Below, one piece after another: positions 9,620-19,984 of a stretch of 64,000 bases of DNA. This DNA comes from Diphasiastrum complanatum (taxonomy: Eukaryota; Streptophyta; Lycopodiopsida; Lycopodiales; Lycopodiaceae). The notes below the pieces were generated by a model. It saw nothing but the letters and a program-made list of their open reading frames with translations, did not search any database and was not told where the DNA came from. The first letter of the stretch is position 1. Each line of letters opens with the position of its first letter. Location: the NCBI GenBank assembly GCA_029204225.1, contig CM055092.1:63065300-63129299 (forward strand), in the 5' to 3' direction. Both the position numbers and the translations under genes were made by a program.

Positions 9620-10375
9620 TGTTAGATCTTGATCTAAATGCTTTACACTATGATTTAAGCAAGAGCAATGGATCAAATGATCAAAAACATGGATGGGCGG
9701 CCTCACACGTGTGGAGGACAATACCAGTATGACTTGTTACAAAGAGTGAAGTACATTAACTTACAAATGCATTTCATTCATCAAAACTCAAGACAAATGT
9801 GGAAATCACAACAAAACTAGAGTTTGCCAATGTCACATCAACTTGTTATTGATTTGGTTGATTCCTTTATAGATCAAGTACATCCACGAGCTGTGTACTG
9901 TTGTCCAGCAGGCCTTCACACGTGTGAAGAGTGCCTATCCAGATCCACCAATGGGAGCCATATGTGCTCATTTCCCAAAGTTGACTATTCTCTTTGGCTA
10001 GAAAACAAAAAGCTAGCCTTCCACATTTATAGAAATATTCCCTATAAAATAGGATCTAATGGAATCTTCCTATCTTACCTTCTAGAAGCTTATCCACACG
10101 TGTGAATGGTATCTTGACATGTGTGAGTAATAACTCATTCACATGGAAGTCCAATCTATTTACACAAAGTTTGACCAATTTGACCATTTTCAAGATTCTA
10201 CTCAAAGGTCATTTTCACGCTAGTGTAGATCAAGCTAAAGTCAATCCAACTTTATAAAAATGACTTATGTACATTCTTTCACACATGGGAACAGACTCCA
10301 CACATGTGAGATCCTATCAAGCTCAAATAACTTGAGATCTACAAGGTACATCAAGCTGGAAGTGATATTTTAACA
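9620..10375 (-). repeat. Copia B 3' LTR
   Basis: The upper edge is firm: ...TGATATTTTAACA at 10,375 followed by CTCCTCCTCACTC, whose complement is a purine-rich PPT. The lower edge at 9,620 (TGTTAGATCTTG) is a guess from LTR-terminal similarity. It contains three perfect CACACGTGTG palindromes (9,704, 9,917, 10,095). Confidence 0.65.
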
Positions 10376-10387
10376 CTCCTCCTCACT

Positions 10388-11553
10388 CTAACTTGGCAAG
10401 TCTAATGTACATATATCTACAACTCCAAGATCATCTCTTAACTTGAAAAATGAATCTTTAGTCAAAGGTTTGGTTAAGATATCAGCTATGCACTCGGATG
10501 AAGGCACATGATGAAGTTGAACCTCATTGGATTGCACCTTCTCCCTCACAAAGTGATGAGCTTTCTCAATATGCTTTGTTCTAGCATGGAAGATCATATT
10601 GGTAGCAATTTTTTGAGAAGCTTGATTATCACAATAGATGCAAGAGACCTCCTCGGCCTTTAGCACTTGAAGCTCCACCAAAAGTCTTCTTAGCCATAGG
10701 AGTTCTTTGGTTGTTGAAGTCAATGCCTTGTACTCGGCTTCACAAGAGGAAAGAGAAATTGTATCTTGCTTTTTGGAAAGCCAAGATATCACTCCTCCAC
10801 AAAGAAAAGTGACAAATGCACTTATGGATCTTCTATCCATCTTATCTCCTGCAAAATCTGAATTCGAAATTGCTCTCAAGTACAAGTTAGATCCTTGATA
10901 GAGAATGCCAAAAAATCTAGTAGAAGAGACATATCTAAGCACTCTCTTGGCACTTTTCCAATGATGCATCAAGGGACCTTGCATATATTGACGTGTGATG
11001 CCCTCAAAGGATGCTTCATCACAATCATTAGTAACTTTACAAGCTTGCTCCATAGGGGTGTCAATCCCTTTACAATCTTTCATGCCAAACCTTTCAAGAA
11101 TGGAAGTAGCATACTTTGATTGACTTATAAAAGTAAAATCACTACCTCTAGTAGCTTCTATTCCAAGTATGAACTTAAGAAGTCCTAGATCCACCATCTT
11201 GAACTCACTAGACAAGGAAACTTTAACATTTCTTATGCCTTCACCATCATTTCCTGTCAATATGATATCATCAACATAAAGTACTAGAATGATGATATTT
11301 CCATCACTACATTTGATGTACAGAGAAGGCTCATACGAGCTAATCACAAAGCCAAGAGAGTAGAGAAAATCATGCAACCTAGAGTACCAAGCTCTAGGTG
11401 CTTGCTTCAAGCCATATAGGCTCTTCTTTAAGTGGCAAACCTTGTCCTCCTCACCATCCTTGATGAAGCCCTCGGGTTTCAACATGTATATTTCCTCCTC
11501 CAAGTAGCCATTCAAAAAAGCATTTGTCACATCTATTTGCTAGAGATTCCACT
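10388..11553 (-). pseudogene. Copia B RT (C-terminal part) and RNase H
   Basis: A 380-codon open frame starts MTNAFLNGYLEEEIYM (RT middle; an upstream stop precedes QIDVTNAFLNG), then [17 protein letters not shown] and the intact active site VLYVDDIILTGN. RNase H follows with SWLSKKQDTISLSSCEAEYK, YCDNQASQKIA, HIEKAHHFVREK and ADILTKPL. Between SFEGIT and MHHWKSAKR about 25-30 residues normally present (the GSLxYLTxTRPDI linker) are missing in frame. The protein is related to element H at 58-64 kb. The open frame is long, but it lacks the RT fingers and cannot be a functional polyprotein. Confidence 0.85.
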
Positions 11554-11561
11554 TGACCGGC

Positions 11562-12031
11562 AGGCCTTCACATGTGTGAAGAGTGCCTAGTCATCTAGAT
11601 CCACCTATGGGAGCCATATGTGCTCATTTCCCAAAGTTGACTACTCTCTTTGGCTAGAAAACAAAAAGCTAGTCTTCCACATTTATAGGAATACTCCCTA
11701 TAAAATAGGATCTAATGGAATCTTCCTATCTTATCTTCTAGAAGCTTATACACACGTGTGAATGGTATCTTGACATGTGTGAGTAATAACTCATTCACAT
11801 GGAAGTCCAATCTATTTACACAAAGTTTGACCAATTTGACCATTTTCAAGATTCTACTCAAAGGTCAATTTCACACTAGTGTAGATCAAGCTAAAATCAA
11901 TCTAACTTTATAAAAATGACTTATGTACATTCTTTCACACGTGGGATTAGACTCCACATGTGTGAGATCCTATCAAGCTCAAATAACTTGAGATCTACAA
12001 GGTACATCAAGTTGGATGTGATATTTTAACA
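11562..12031 (-). repeat. Copia B partial 5' LTR
   Basis: Duplicate of 9,909-10,375 in the same orientation, ending TTTTAACA at 12,031. It begins abruptly inside the LTR (GGCAGGCCTTCACATGTG) beside RT sequence, marking the internal deletion. A perfect CACACGTGTG lies at 11,751-11,760. Confidence 0.8.
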
Positions 12032-12440
12032 AAATCAAGTTTTAGTAGATTCAAATTTGAAGTTGGGTACATTGAATCTAGTTCTAAAAATAGTAGGCTT
12101 TTCATTATAGAGTGGCAACTTAGGTTTTGGACCTACTATAAAAGGATGTAACCCACAAGAAGAGGTATCACACTCCCTCTCTTATCTCATTCATGCTTAT
12201 ACATGGTTCTCTTGGGTACTCCTATCCATTGGTGCACTATACTTGTGATACCTTGCAATTCTATGTGTAGAAAGCTTAATAAATGCTATTTTCAGATCTA
12301 TAGTAGCTTACTGTTATTGCATGGACAACAACATTATTTTATGTTTTGATTCATGTTTAATCAAAATCTATTAGAGTTTGCATCTCATTCTTATAGTAGA
12401 TGCTGATTTTTCTACATTGGCAAGATTGGTGATATGTTGT
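12032..12440 (+). promoter_or_regulatory. Promoter-like stretch: TATA box and polyadenylation signal, possible LTR remnant
   Basis: CTATAAAAGG at 12,136-12,145 is followed by a pyrimidine-rich CTCCCTCTCTTATCTC and, about 135 bp downstream, AATAAA (12,278-12,283). This spacing is typical of an LTR U3-R region on the plus strand. No LTR ends or PBS were found, so this stays a weak call. Confidence 0.3.
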
Positions 12441-12444
12441 CTTT

Positions 12445-13622
12445 CTAACCCAAGATCATTTTATGTAATTCATAATCTAAAGAACCAATTTTCTTTATAA
12501 TCCGAAACGGTCCACAATATCTCCTAGACAATTTATAATGCTTCCCTGTACTCATAGTCTTAGAATCCTTAGGTATTCTAAGATATACCCAGTCATCAAC
12601 TTTAAAATCTCTGGGAGACCTCTTAAGATCAGCATTGTTCTTAGCTCTATTCTGAACACTCCGGATACAATCACGGGCCACTTGCAACATTTCATGCATA
12701 TCATGCGAGATCTACAACTTTCTGGATCTTAACAGACTTTGTCTCCACATTTACCGGAGATCTAAGTTGAAAACCGTACATCAGCATAAACGGACTATAA
12801 CCAGTAGCAAAATATTTCCTACTGCTATAAATAAACCCAATCAAAGGAATATAATCTTCCCACTGAGATTGCGTGTGAGACACATAAGTTCTCAACATGT
12901 TCGCCATAGTTTGATTAGTTCTCTCAGTCTGGCCATCTGATTCAGGATGATCAGAAGAACTAAAACTAAGCGAGGTTTCAAGCTTATGGAATACAGTTGA
13001 CCAAAAGTGACCTGTAAACTTAGGATCTCTATCACTAACTAGATCACTTGGCAGTCCATAAAGCCTAAATAATCTTTCCACAAAGATCTGGGCTAAATCC
13101 GAAACAATATAAAAGTAGCTAACTTTGTCAACCTGTCCACCAAAACCCAAATAGAATCATTTTGTCGTTGGGTCCTTGGAAGTCCAACCACAAAATCCAT
13201 AGATATACTTTCCCATCATTTCTGAGGGATATCTAGGGGATGTAGCAACCCTCCAGTCTTTAAGCGTTTAGCTTTGGCTAACTCGCAAGGTCTACACTTA
13301 ACCACATAAGACTCGACAAATGGCTTGAGTTTCGTCCAATGAAACTCTCTTCTGACCATGTCCAAAGTCCTGTGCTTACCCGGATGACCTGCACAGGGAA
13401 CGTCATGACACTCATAAAGAATCTTCTTTTCAACTCATCATCCGTCGGTACACAAATTTTTCCATTCCGAAATAGTAACCCACCTCGGATAGAGAACTGT
13501 TCCGCTATCTTCTTATCTTTCCTAGGAACCTGAGACCCTTGTGAGTAAATCTCTATTCCATTCTCATTTTTCTGTTTCCTCCACCATCTTCCAGATGGGA
13601 CCAAAATGAAAATCTGAATCAC
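12445..13622 (-). pseudogene. Gypsy integrase
   Basis: The HHCC zinc finger spans a frameshift near 13,440: the histidine part (HDVPCAGHPGKHRT) and the CRPC pair are both visible. The core has VSDRDPKFTGHFW (second catalytic Asp) and HPESDGQTERTNQ (catalytic Glu). YSPFMLMYGF and the C-terminal KVDDWVYLRIPKDS / LSRRYCGPFRIIKKIG segment follow. The Asp of the first catalytic position sits in a degraded stretch near 13,190. The C-terminus ends DYELHKMILG-stop with no chromodomain. Confidence 0.85.
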
Positions 13623-13689
13623 ATTTTCTCTTAGTGAAAGATATAGATCAGTGGAAATCTGGGTGAAAGAAAGTTCATTTAATTCACCA

Positions 13690-14645
13690 ATCCGACTAAG
13701 TGCATCTGCAACTTGGTTAGAGCTGCCCTTGATATATCGGATCTCATGATCAAATTCCTACATAAGTTCAGCCTAGCGAGCTTTATGACCCCTTAGATCA
13801 TTCTGATTACCAAAGTACTTTAGAGGTTGGTGATCTGTATACACTATAAACTGACTACCATAAAGGTAATGCCTCCAGGTTTTAAGTGCATGTATCATTG
13901 CAAATAACTCTTTCTCCTGAGTTGTATAACACAATTGAGGCCCCGTGAGTTTCTTGCTTTCAAACGCTATCGGCCTATCCTCCTATAGAAGAACTGCCCC
14001 TATCGTCGAATCACTTGCGTCAGTTTGCACGACGTAAGGTATATCAGAATTCGTGATATGTAAAATAGGAGTTGAAGCAACCATTTGCTTGAGTTTCTCA
14101 AAGCATTGGTTCAATTCATCATTCCACTCAATAGGCTCGCTAGGTTGAATTCTCTTTTTCTTTTTATTAACTCTATCTTTAGTCAAATTATTTAAGAGTG
14201 CTGCCACTTTAGCATAATCCTCAATTGACTTACGAAAGAAAACTGTAAAACCGAGAAAAGATTGAACTTCTCTAACGGTCTTCGGTATCGGCCAATCAAG
14301 CACTGTCTTGACCTTACTCTCATCAATCTCCAACCCACTACGGATGACCTTATGATCAAGGTACGACAACTCATGCTTAAAGAACTCACATTTAGATTCC
14401 TTAGCGTAGAGTTTCTCTCGTCTGAGAATATCTAAGACAGTTTTAAGATGACTCAAATGCTCCTTAAGTGTTCTACTGTAGATGAGAATATCATCTAAGA
14501 ATGCAACCACAAACTTCCCTAGATATGGACGGAAAAGATCATTCATCATCTGTTGGAACGTAGTTGGTGCATTCGTTAACCTAAAAGGAAGCACGAGAAA
14601 TTCATAGTGACCGAATCTCGTCCGAAAACTAGTCTTCAGATTATC
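13690..14645 (-). pseudogene. Gypsy RT and RNase H
   Basis: RT has LPFRLTNAPTTFQQMMNDLF and an intact-looking active site FLDDILIYSR. It continues with SKCEFFKHELSYL and VREVQSFLGF. RNase H follows: VQTDASDSTIGAVLL with the first catalytic Asp, then after an in-frame stop QLCYTTQEKELFAMI, VYTDHQPLKYFG and NQVADALSRIGEL. Stops at about 13,981, 13,775 and 13,760 break the frame, and the RT fingers are missing. Confidence 0.88.
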
Positions 14646-15893
14646 AGAATGAGTGTAACATAACGTGCTTCAAACCTTTGATGATGTAGTTCATGTCGCG
14701 ACAGCATACGACTCCACGGTGGTGGCATCTAGGAAGCAATTATAGGCTAATCCATCTAGATCATCCGGACCCAGCCAGAATAAAGGGAAGAAAAGAGTTC
14801 GTGGAAATAAGAATAAAAAATATTTCGACGAACTGGATCAAGCTACATCTGAATTTAGACAAAAGAAAAAGTTGTCCCGGAAAAAGACTAGAAGGACCAA
14901 TGTTTGCTTCCATTGTGGTCAGCCTGGACACATTATGAAATTCTGCCGAGAACGAAAGAAAGGCACAGCTCAAGTGATTGAGATGCCAGGTAAAGAGAAT
15001 CTTAAGCTGGAAATTAATAAATTAATTGTGAGTGTGATTGTTCTTTCAATACTAATTCATTGCCAAATAATTTATTTCATTTGAAAGGCACTGTTAATGG
15101 ACATGAAGTTAGTATTCAGTGGACAGTGGATCTACTCATAATTCATTAACTTTGGTCTTGTGCAGAGACTCGGACTCAAAACTGAAGCCAGTAACCATAG
15201 ATATCGAGTATATCTAGCTTCAGGAGCGGAGTTGGAGACGTGGAATGTGAAAGTTCCAAGACTCCCTGTTTGGATCCAGGACTATAGAGAGTTGATTGAT
15301 TTTCATGTTTTAGATTTAGCACATACAGATATTATTCTAGGATACGAGTGGTTATTTAATAAGCATCCTGAAATAGATTTTGAGAAGCATGTTCTCTCTT
15401 TTCAAGAGGGTAAAGAAATAGTTACATTGTTTGGAGACAATTTTGTACATCCATCTGGGATGAGTTCATTTGCTAATGTAATGGAGATTTTTGATTCACA
15501 GTATGAAGCTTATTCTTTATTTGCTAAGCCAATTTTGGATTTATTTGAAATGTATCTAAGTAGTTGTGAATTGTCAAAAAATTTTAACTCGGTAGACTTA
15601 GATCAGGAGCAAATTGAGAAGAATAAGTTATCGTTTAAATTCAAAGATGTATTTCCTGAAGAATCACCTCATGGATTACCACCGTCCAGATCGGTAGACC
15701 ATAAGATTGAGTTAATTCCAGGTAGTCACCCTATCTCTAGACAACCTTATAGGTTTTCTCAGAAAGAAGAGGTAGAGATTACTAAGCAAATTGAAAATTA
15801 CCTGAAGATGGGTCATATTCAGCCAAGCAAGTCGCCTTGGGGCGCTCCTGTTCTTCTGAAAGTGAAGAAAGATACGATTGGAAAAAAGATTTC
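14646..15893 (+). mobile_element. Ty3/gypsy half-element, gag to RT N-terminus, plus strand
   Basis: Plus-strand gag C-terminus (about 14,648-15,000), protease (15,160-15,420) and RT N-terminus (15,640-15,890). The gag sequence VATAYDSTVVAS at about 14,690 matches IAKAYDSTMVAS at 30,465, placing it in the same family as the gypsy at 28-35 kb. It ends in RT at about 15,890, abutting minus-strand copia D. Confidence 0.8.
14648..15084 (+). pseudogene. Gypsy gag C-terminus with zinc knuckle
   Basis: After VATAYDSTVVASRKQL, an in-frame stop is followed by a basic linker. At 14,900-14,950 lies the canonical CX2CX4HX4C knuckle CFHCGQPGHIMKFC, then a basic RERKKG tail. Nucleocapsid knuckles bind the element's RNA during packaging. 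The N-terminal capsid is missing. Confidence 0.8.
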
Positions 15894-15900
15894 AATATAA
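15160..15900 (+). pseudogene. Gypsy aspartic protease and RT N-terminus
   Basis: A 246-codon open frame: RLGLKTEASNHRYRVYLASG and VLDLAHTDIILGYEWL are the C-terminal half of a retropepsin (usual form DVILGMDWL). The protease N-terminus with the DSG-type active site is degraded near 15,120-15,160. Then come FKFKDVFPEESPHGLPPSR, DHKIELIPGSHPISRQPYRF and WGAPVLLKVKKD, the conserved entry into gypsy RT. The frame stops at 15,898-15,900 just after the junction with copia D. Confidence 0.85.
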
Positions 15901-16337
15901 TCAACACCATACCCCAAACAAAAACCTTTTGCTACTAATCTAGCCTTGTACTTTGATATGTTGCCATCAGGTCCATACTTGTATTTGAAAATCCACTTGC
16001 ACTTTACAGTCTTCATGTCTGCTGGTAATGGCTCCAAACTCCAGACTTTGTTTTGCTCCATGGAATTCATCTTGTCTTCCATTGCTTTAATCCACTTGTC
16101 ATTATCTAGACAACTGATAGCTTTCTCATACGTTTGAAGTTCTCCGCCAAATCCACAGAACTCTTTTGATACAGAAGCTGAGCTGTCAAGCACAAATCTG
16201 ATAGGTGCTCTTCTTTTTCTCGTGGATCTTCTTGTAGAGTCTGTAATTAGATTGATAGCCTTGCCTTTGTCAGGTTTCTTGACTTTGTTGACTAGTGAAT
16301 TATGCTGAGTAGCAGATGTCCTGGGCACAGGTTGCAC
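15894..16337 (-). pseudogene. Copia D RT N-terminus (fingers)
   Basis: The frame includes a linker with STRRSTRKRRAPIRFV, then DNDKWIKAMEDKMNSMEQNK, CKWIFKYKYGPDG and KARLVAKGFCLGYGVDYIEI, the conserved start of copia RT. It breaks immediately after at the gypsy junction (shared GAAAAAAGAT-like microhomology). The palm with YVDD is absent. Confidence 0.85.
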
Positions 16338-16503
16338 GTCTTGCTGCTTATCGTCTGAATAGTCACTTTGTCCATCTGAAATTTAAAAATCTTGTTTTGG
16401 ATACTCAAGGTCTGCTCCCTCCGTTGATGTTGGTAGGTCATAGTAGCCTCTGGTTAGGATTTCATAGCCGATTATATCTCCGTCAGCCATTGTCTTTGAC
16501 TCA

Positions 16504-17324
16504 TCAATTTAACACTCTGATAATCTTGATCTGTCTGTTGTCAAGCATATAGATCCTATAGTATGATGAATAAACATCATATCCTATGAAGAATCCTTGC
16601 TCCACCTTTTCATCTAGTTTCTTTCTTTTCTGATTTGGATTGTGGGCATATGCGACGCATCCAAAAATACGCACATGTGTCATACTTGGTTTGTTGCCCC
16701 ACCGAACCTCGTGTGGCATGGTATGTCCAACACTGGATCTACTTGTCCTGTTCTGTAGGTAGTTGGCTGTGGCTACTACTTCAGCCCATAAAAATCTTGA
16801 TGCCTTTGAATAGGCCATCATGGATCTTGCAGCTTTCATGAGAGTCCGATTTCTCCTCTTGCCACACCATTGTGCTGTAATATGTAGGCTGTAGTCTTCA
16901 AGTGAAGTATCCCTTTGTTGGTGCAAAACTTTGCAAAGTGTTTAGAGACATATTCTCCTCCTCTGTCCGTTCTCAGCTGCTTCACCTTCTTGTCAATCCA
17001 TTTCTCATTCCAATTCATGAACTCTGTGAATTTGTCTAGGGCCTCTGACTTGTTGTGGATAAAGTACATGATTGCAAGCTTGCTGAAGTTGTCAATAAAA
17101 GTGATGTAGTACTTTGAACCTCCCAAGGAGACTACATCAAATGGTCCACAAATGTTAGAGTGTACCAGTTCCAAAAATTCTTTCATTCTGAAAGAGTCCT
17201 TGGTGAATAGTATACATGGCATCTTGCCTTTGTTATAGGCATCATAGGACTTCAAGCATTCATGCTGCATCTTTGATATTGACTCTAGTGAATGCTCCAC
17301 TCCGGCTAGCGTTGTATAGAGCAT
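16504..17324 (-). pseudogene. Copia D integrase
   Basis: The core has LELVHSNICGPF, where the first catalytic Asp is Asn, and RTDRGGEYVSKHF (second Asp intact). HNGVARG then breaks at a one-base frame change at the catalytic-Glu position (about 16,855). The C-terminal part continues in another frame with RSMMAYSKASRFLWAEV, HVRIFGCVAYAHNPNQ and GYDVYSSYYRIYML. Confidence 0.85.
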
Positions 17325-17844
17325 TTGTACTCATGTGATACAGTCTCCTATGCCATAGAATATCCATCGATTCATTGATTTGGTGAGCTTGTTCTAAAGG
17401 TACTCGGATCTTGAGGTGATACAGGTTCCCCTTTCGCTTTCCTGTGGTGACAAGTTGAGTGGTTGTAAATTCAACCACTTTGTAGGTATCGCCTTCAAAG
17501 GTGATTGTTAGTTTTGCATCTACCATCTTAGCAGTAGATAGTAGGTCCTTCTGAAGAGTGGGCATGTATAGAGTGTCATCGAGCCTTCTATCTCTTCCTT
17601 TGGCACTTAATCACAATGCTCCAGTTCCACTGACTTTGTGTCTGGAACCATCTCCCAAGATTATATATCTAGAAGATTCTGATTTTTGATAATCAGTGAT
17701 CATGTGTCTTGTTGTCACAAAATGTGACGTTGCACCTGAATCTAAAGTTGATGTCGCATAGACATCAGTACACAAGTAAGCTGCCAGGTTCAATCCGTTG
17801 TTGGCTCTGTCTTCGGCCATCTTGGAGGACTCAGGTTCCTCCAC
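17260..17844 (-). pseudogene. Copia D protease and GAG-pre-integrase
   Basis: Protease: STLDSGATSHFVTTRH with intact DSG near 17,740, then IILGDGSRHKVSGTGAL and a stop, and LYMPTLQKDLLSTAK. Pre-integrase: ILWHRRLYHMSTNALYN. This protease is better preserved than that of sister copy C. Confidence 0.8.
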
Positions 17845-17924
17845 GTAGGATGACCTATTGTCGCTCTCTTGTATGTTCTGAGATTTCTTGTTTCTGGGAT
17901 TTTGGTAGCAGTCAATAGCTGCGT

Positions 17925-18780
17925 AACCCCTTTTGTGACAATCAATGTAGTCTATCTTTGGATTGAGCCAACACTTAACAACAGTGTGGCTTTCTTGTGT
18001 GCATCTTGTGTAGGTCTTCTTCTCACCATTCTGCTGTCTCGGTTTATTTCTGCTCTTCCATTTGCTTCATTTGGCTCCCTTTGACTGCTGTTTTCGATCT
18101 TGTCTTTGGTCTGACTCCCTCTTAGGCTTGAGATCCTTCTTTTGCTTCTCTTTGTTGTTGTAGAGAGCTTGATCAGAGCTATCCTTGTCATCAAGGTGAT
18201 CACGGACTTCCACCTCTTCTCTGATCTCGATTACAACCTTCTCAAGTGTCATCTATGGATCTTTAGCAAGCAATGTTCGGGTTGTTTGAAACGATCTTAG
18301 TAGAGATTGCAGTAGGTATGTGAGCTGCTTTTCTACTGAGACTGCATTCTCTGTTCCGGAGTTGTGTAGTAAAAAAAATAGGTCCTTCATTTTTCTGATG
18401 AAGGAGGTGAGGTCTTTACCATCCCATCTCAGATTGGTCAGCTGATATTCAAGAAGCATAATCTAGCTTCATGACTTTGCGTGAAATGTGGTCAGCAAAG
18501 TATCCCACATTTTTCTCGCATTGGAGAGTGTGGCTAGATCAAGCGTTAAGCTGTCTTCGATGGAGGAAGATAGGATGACTTCTGCCTTGTTGTTTCTTTC
18601 TCTCCATTCTCGTAGCTCTTTGCCAGTGGTTGTGGGCATCTCTTCTGTGCCATCAACCTAGGGCCATGGACCTTCTCCATTCAAAATGAGAGAAGTCTTC
18701 ACCTTCCATGCTAGGAAGTTTGATCCTGAGGAGTCAAGAATTGTGCAGATCTTTGATTGAATGCTTCTAATGGATGCCAT
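17925..18780 (-). pseudogene. Copia D gag with two zinc knuckles
   Basis: Start ATG 18,780, MASIRSIQSKICTILDSSGS then NFLAWKVKTSL. Capsid segment MWDTLLTTFHAKS, then YQLTNLRWDGKDLTSFIRKM. The nucleocapsid at 17,940-18,020 shows two successive degenerate knuckles, YTRCTQESHTVVKC and YIDCHKRGYAAIDC. The first Cys of each, and one His, are Tyr here but Cys/His in copy C. Stops and frame changes occur near 18,460 and 18,250. Confidence 0.8.
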
Positions 18781-18851
18781 AGCCTGAAGGAATTAGACAG
18801 GGCTCTGATAGAGCTGAAGGGCTCTAATACCAATAATTCGGAGTCAACCAT

Positions 18852-18863
18852 GCCCTGATACCA
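18852..18863 (-). other. Primer-binding site of copia D (one mismatch)
   Basis: The minus strand reads TGGTATCAGGGC, one base off the usual TGGTATCAGAGC, one base from the LTR terminus. A further GGTATTAGAGC-like echo lies at 18,818-18,832. Confidence 0.75.
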
Positions 18864-18864
18864 C

Positions 18865-19945
18865 TGATGGTAACTGTGGAATCTCGGGTTGAACTAGAGA
18901 TGAAGGCTGGATAGAGCCGATTTGGCAGTCGTAGCTACTGCTACTGACTACAGTCTAATTCTCTTCCAAGCCCCAGATCGCTTCTGATGATCTGTTGTAA
19001 AATTAAACTTGTAAACAACATATAATATTGAGTAAAACAACAACAAAAAGTTATCTACTACTAGCATGCATTCCAATATTGTAGATCATACACATTATAG
19101 AATAGAGCATTGCACAAATCGCTTATATTATCAGAACTGAATTTACAATATTTTTCTTGAGCACTGTTTGTTTCCCATATCAGCACGTTGGCACATGAGA
19201 GATGTTCTCTCTCACGAGTAATATGACTAGCTACTACTAATCTGTAAACTCACTCTGGAGCTATCTCAAACTTTTACAAACCAGGGAACTGATTAAGTTA
19301 AAGCTCTAATCAAAAGAAATGCATTAGGCTTAATCAAAACTGATTCTAGTTTTGTCACTAACCTCCATGCATCAGCCGCTTTATGCTCGTTACTTCACGC
19401 TGCAGACCTTTGCATATTGCTAAAAGACGCCTTCATGATTTTAAGGGTTATGTCACATTTTTCAAGGGTAGTGTCGTATTTTCCAGGGCACCTTCACATT
19501 TTTTCGGAAGGCATTTGGAGATAGTGTTGCTTTTTCCGAAGAGCGAAAAACTTGATAGTGTCGCTTTTTCCCGAAGGGCGAAAAGCTCGACAGTGTCGCT
19601 TTTTCTCAAGGGCAAAAAACCCGACAGTGTCGCTTTTTTTCGAAGGGCGAAAAATGCAACAGTAGGCCAGAATACATTTCTAAGGCATTTAAAGACAATG
19701 TTGCATTTTTTTGAAATGCAAAAAATGCGACAGTGTCGGGACAGTTGGCCAGAATAATTTTCTAAGTGTTTTGACTTAGTGATGTATTTCTCTCATGACC
19801 AAACATTGTGAACTGTGCGACAAAATAGTTCAAAAATGCAGATTGTGAGAAACATAGTTCAAAATGCAACAGTCAGGAAAAATAGCAAGGAAAGACTAAG
19901 AAAAATACTAAGGCTTTGAAGGATAGAAACTCTTAGTTTCTTCAA
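18865..19945 (-). repeat. Copia D 5' LTR (~1.1 kb)
   Basis: The inner edge is fixed by the PBS (…ACCATCA on the minus strand). The outer edge near 19,930-19,945 is inferred from similarity to the outer ends of LTRs C and G (GAAGAAAC…GTTTCTATYC, then AAAGCC). The U3 part carries the hairpin tandem array at 19,447-19,735. Confidence 0.65.
19447..19735 (+). repeat. Tandem array of ~34-bp hairpin units in copia LTR U3
   Basis: Well-matched units start at 19,523, 19,557, 19,592 and 19,625, each AGTGTCGCTTTTT..GAAGGGCGAAAA followed by YGAC. GCTTTT and AAAAGC arms flank a CCCGAAGGG-type loop. More degenerate units lie at about 19,447, 19,469 and 19,698. The 124-residue open frame across it (19,383-19,757) is the repeat read through and is not called a gene. 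Confidence 0.75.
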
Positions 19946-19984
19946 ATATATATCTATATATGCCTATGCTTTCTACAAATTTTG

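Larger units (their letters stand above)
9620..12031 (-). mobile_element. Ty1/copia element B, internally deleted
   Basis: Minus-strand copia with a 3' LTR at lower coordinates (to 10,375), a pol remnant (10,388-11,553) and a partial second LTR copy (11,562-12,031). The shared LTR stretch (9,909-10,375 versus 11,562-12,031) differs by roughly 4% by eye. One deletion removed the inner part of the 5' LTR, the PBS, gag, protease, integrase and the RT N-terminus. No matching target-site duplication was found. Confidence 0.75.
12441..14645 (-). mobile_element. Ty3/gypsy half-element, RT to integrase, minus strand
   Basis: Domains read leftward in the order RT (14,645-14,200), RNase H (about 13,990-13,690), integrase zinc finger (about 13,440-13,270), integrase core (about 13,200-12,800) and integrase C-terminus (12,699-12,445), as in gypsy pol. 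The RT start is cut at about 14,645, where a plus-strand gag fragment of a gypsy element begins head to head. There is no chromodomain or 3' LTR. Confidence 0.85.
15894..19945 (-). mobile_element. Ty1/copia element D (5' LTR to RT N-terminus)
   Basis: Minus-strand copia: 5' LTR 18,865-~19,945, PBS 18,852-18,863, gag, protease, integrase and RT fingers, cut at about 15,894 where plus-strand gypsy RT begins. It belongs to the same family as C (20.3 kb), G (54.7 kb) and the stub at 0.7-1.5 kb, by gag start and LTR similarity. Confidence 0.85.

Noticed and set aside
12445-12699. Chromodomain at the end of gypsy integrase
   Set aside because: The frame ends shortly after the GPFRIIKKIG segment, with a stop and no chromodomain-like aromatic cage residues beyond it.
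19383-19757. 124-aa plus-strand ORF with internal repeats
   Set aside because: It is the hairpin tandem array of the copia D LTR read through; the repeats explain the peptide periodicity.
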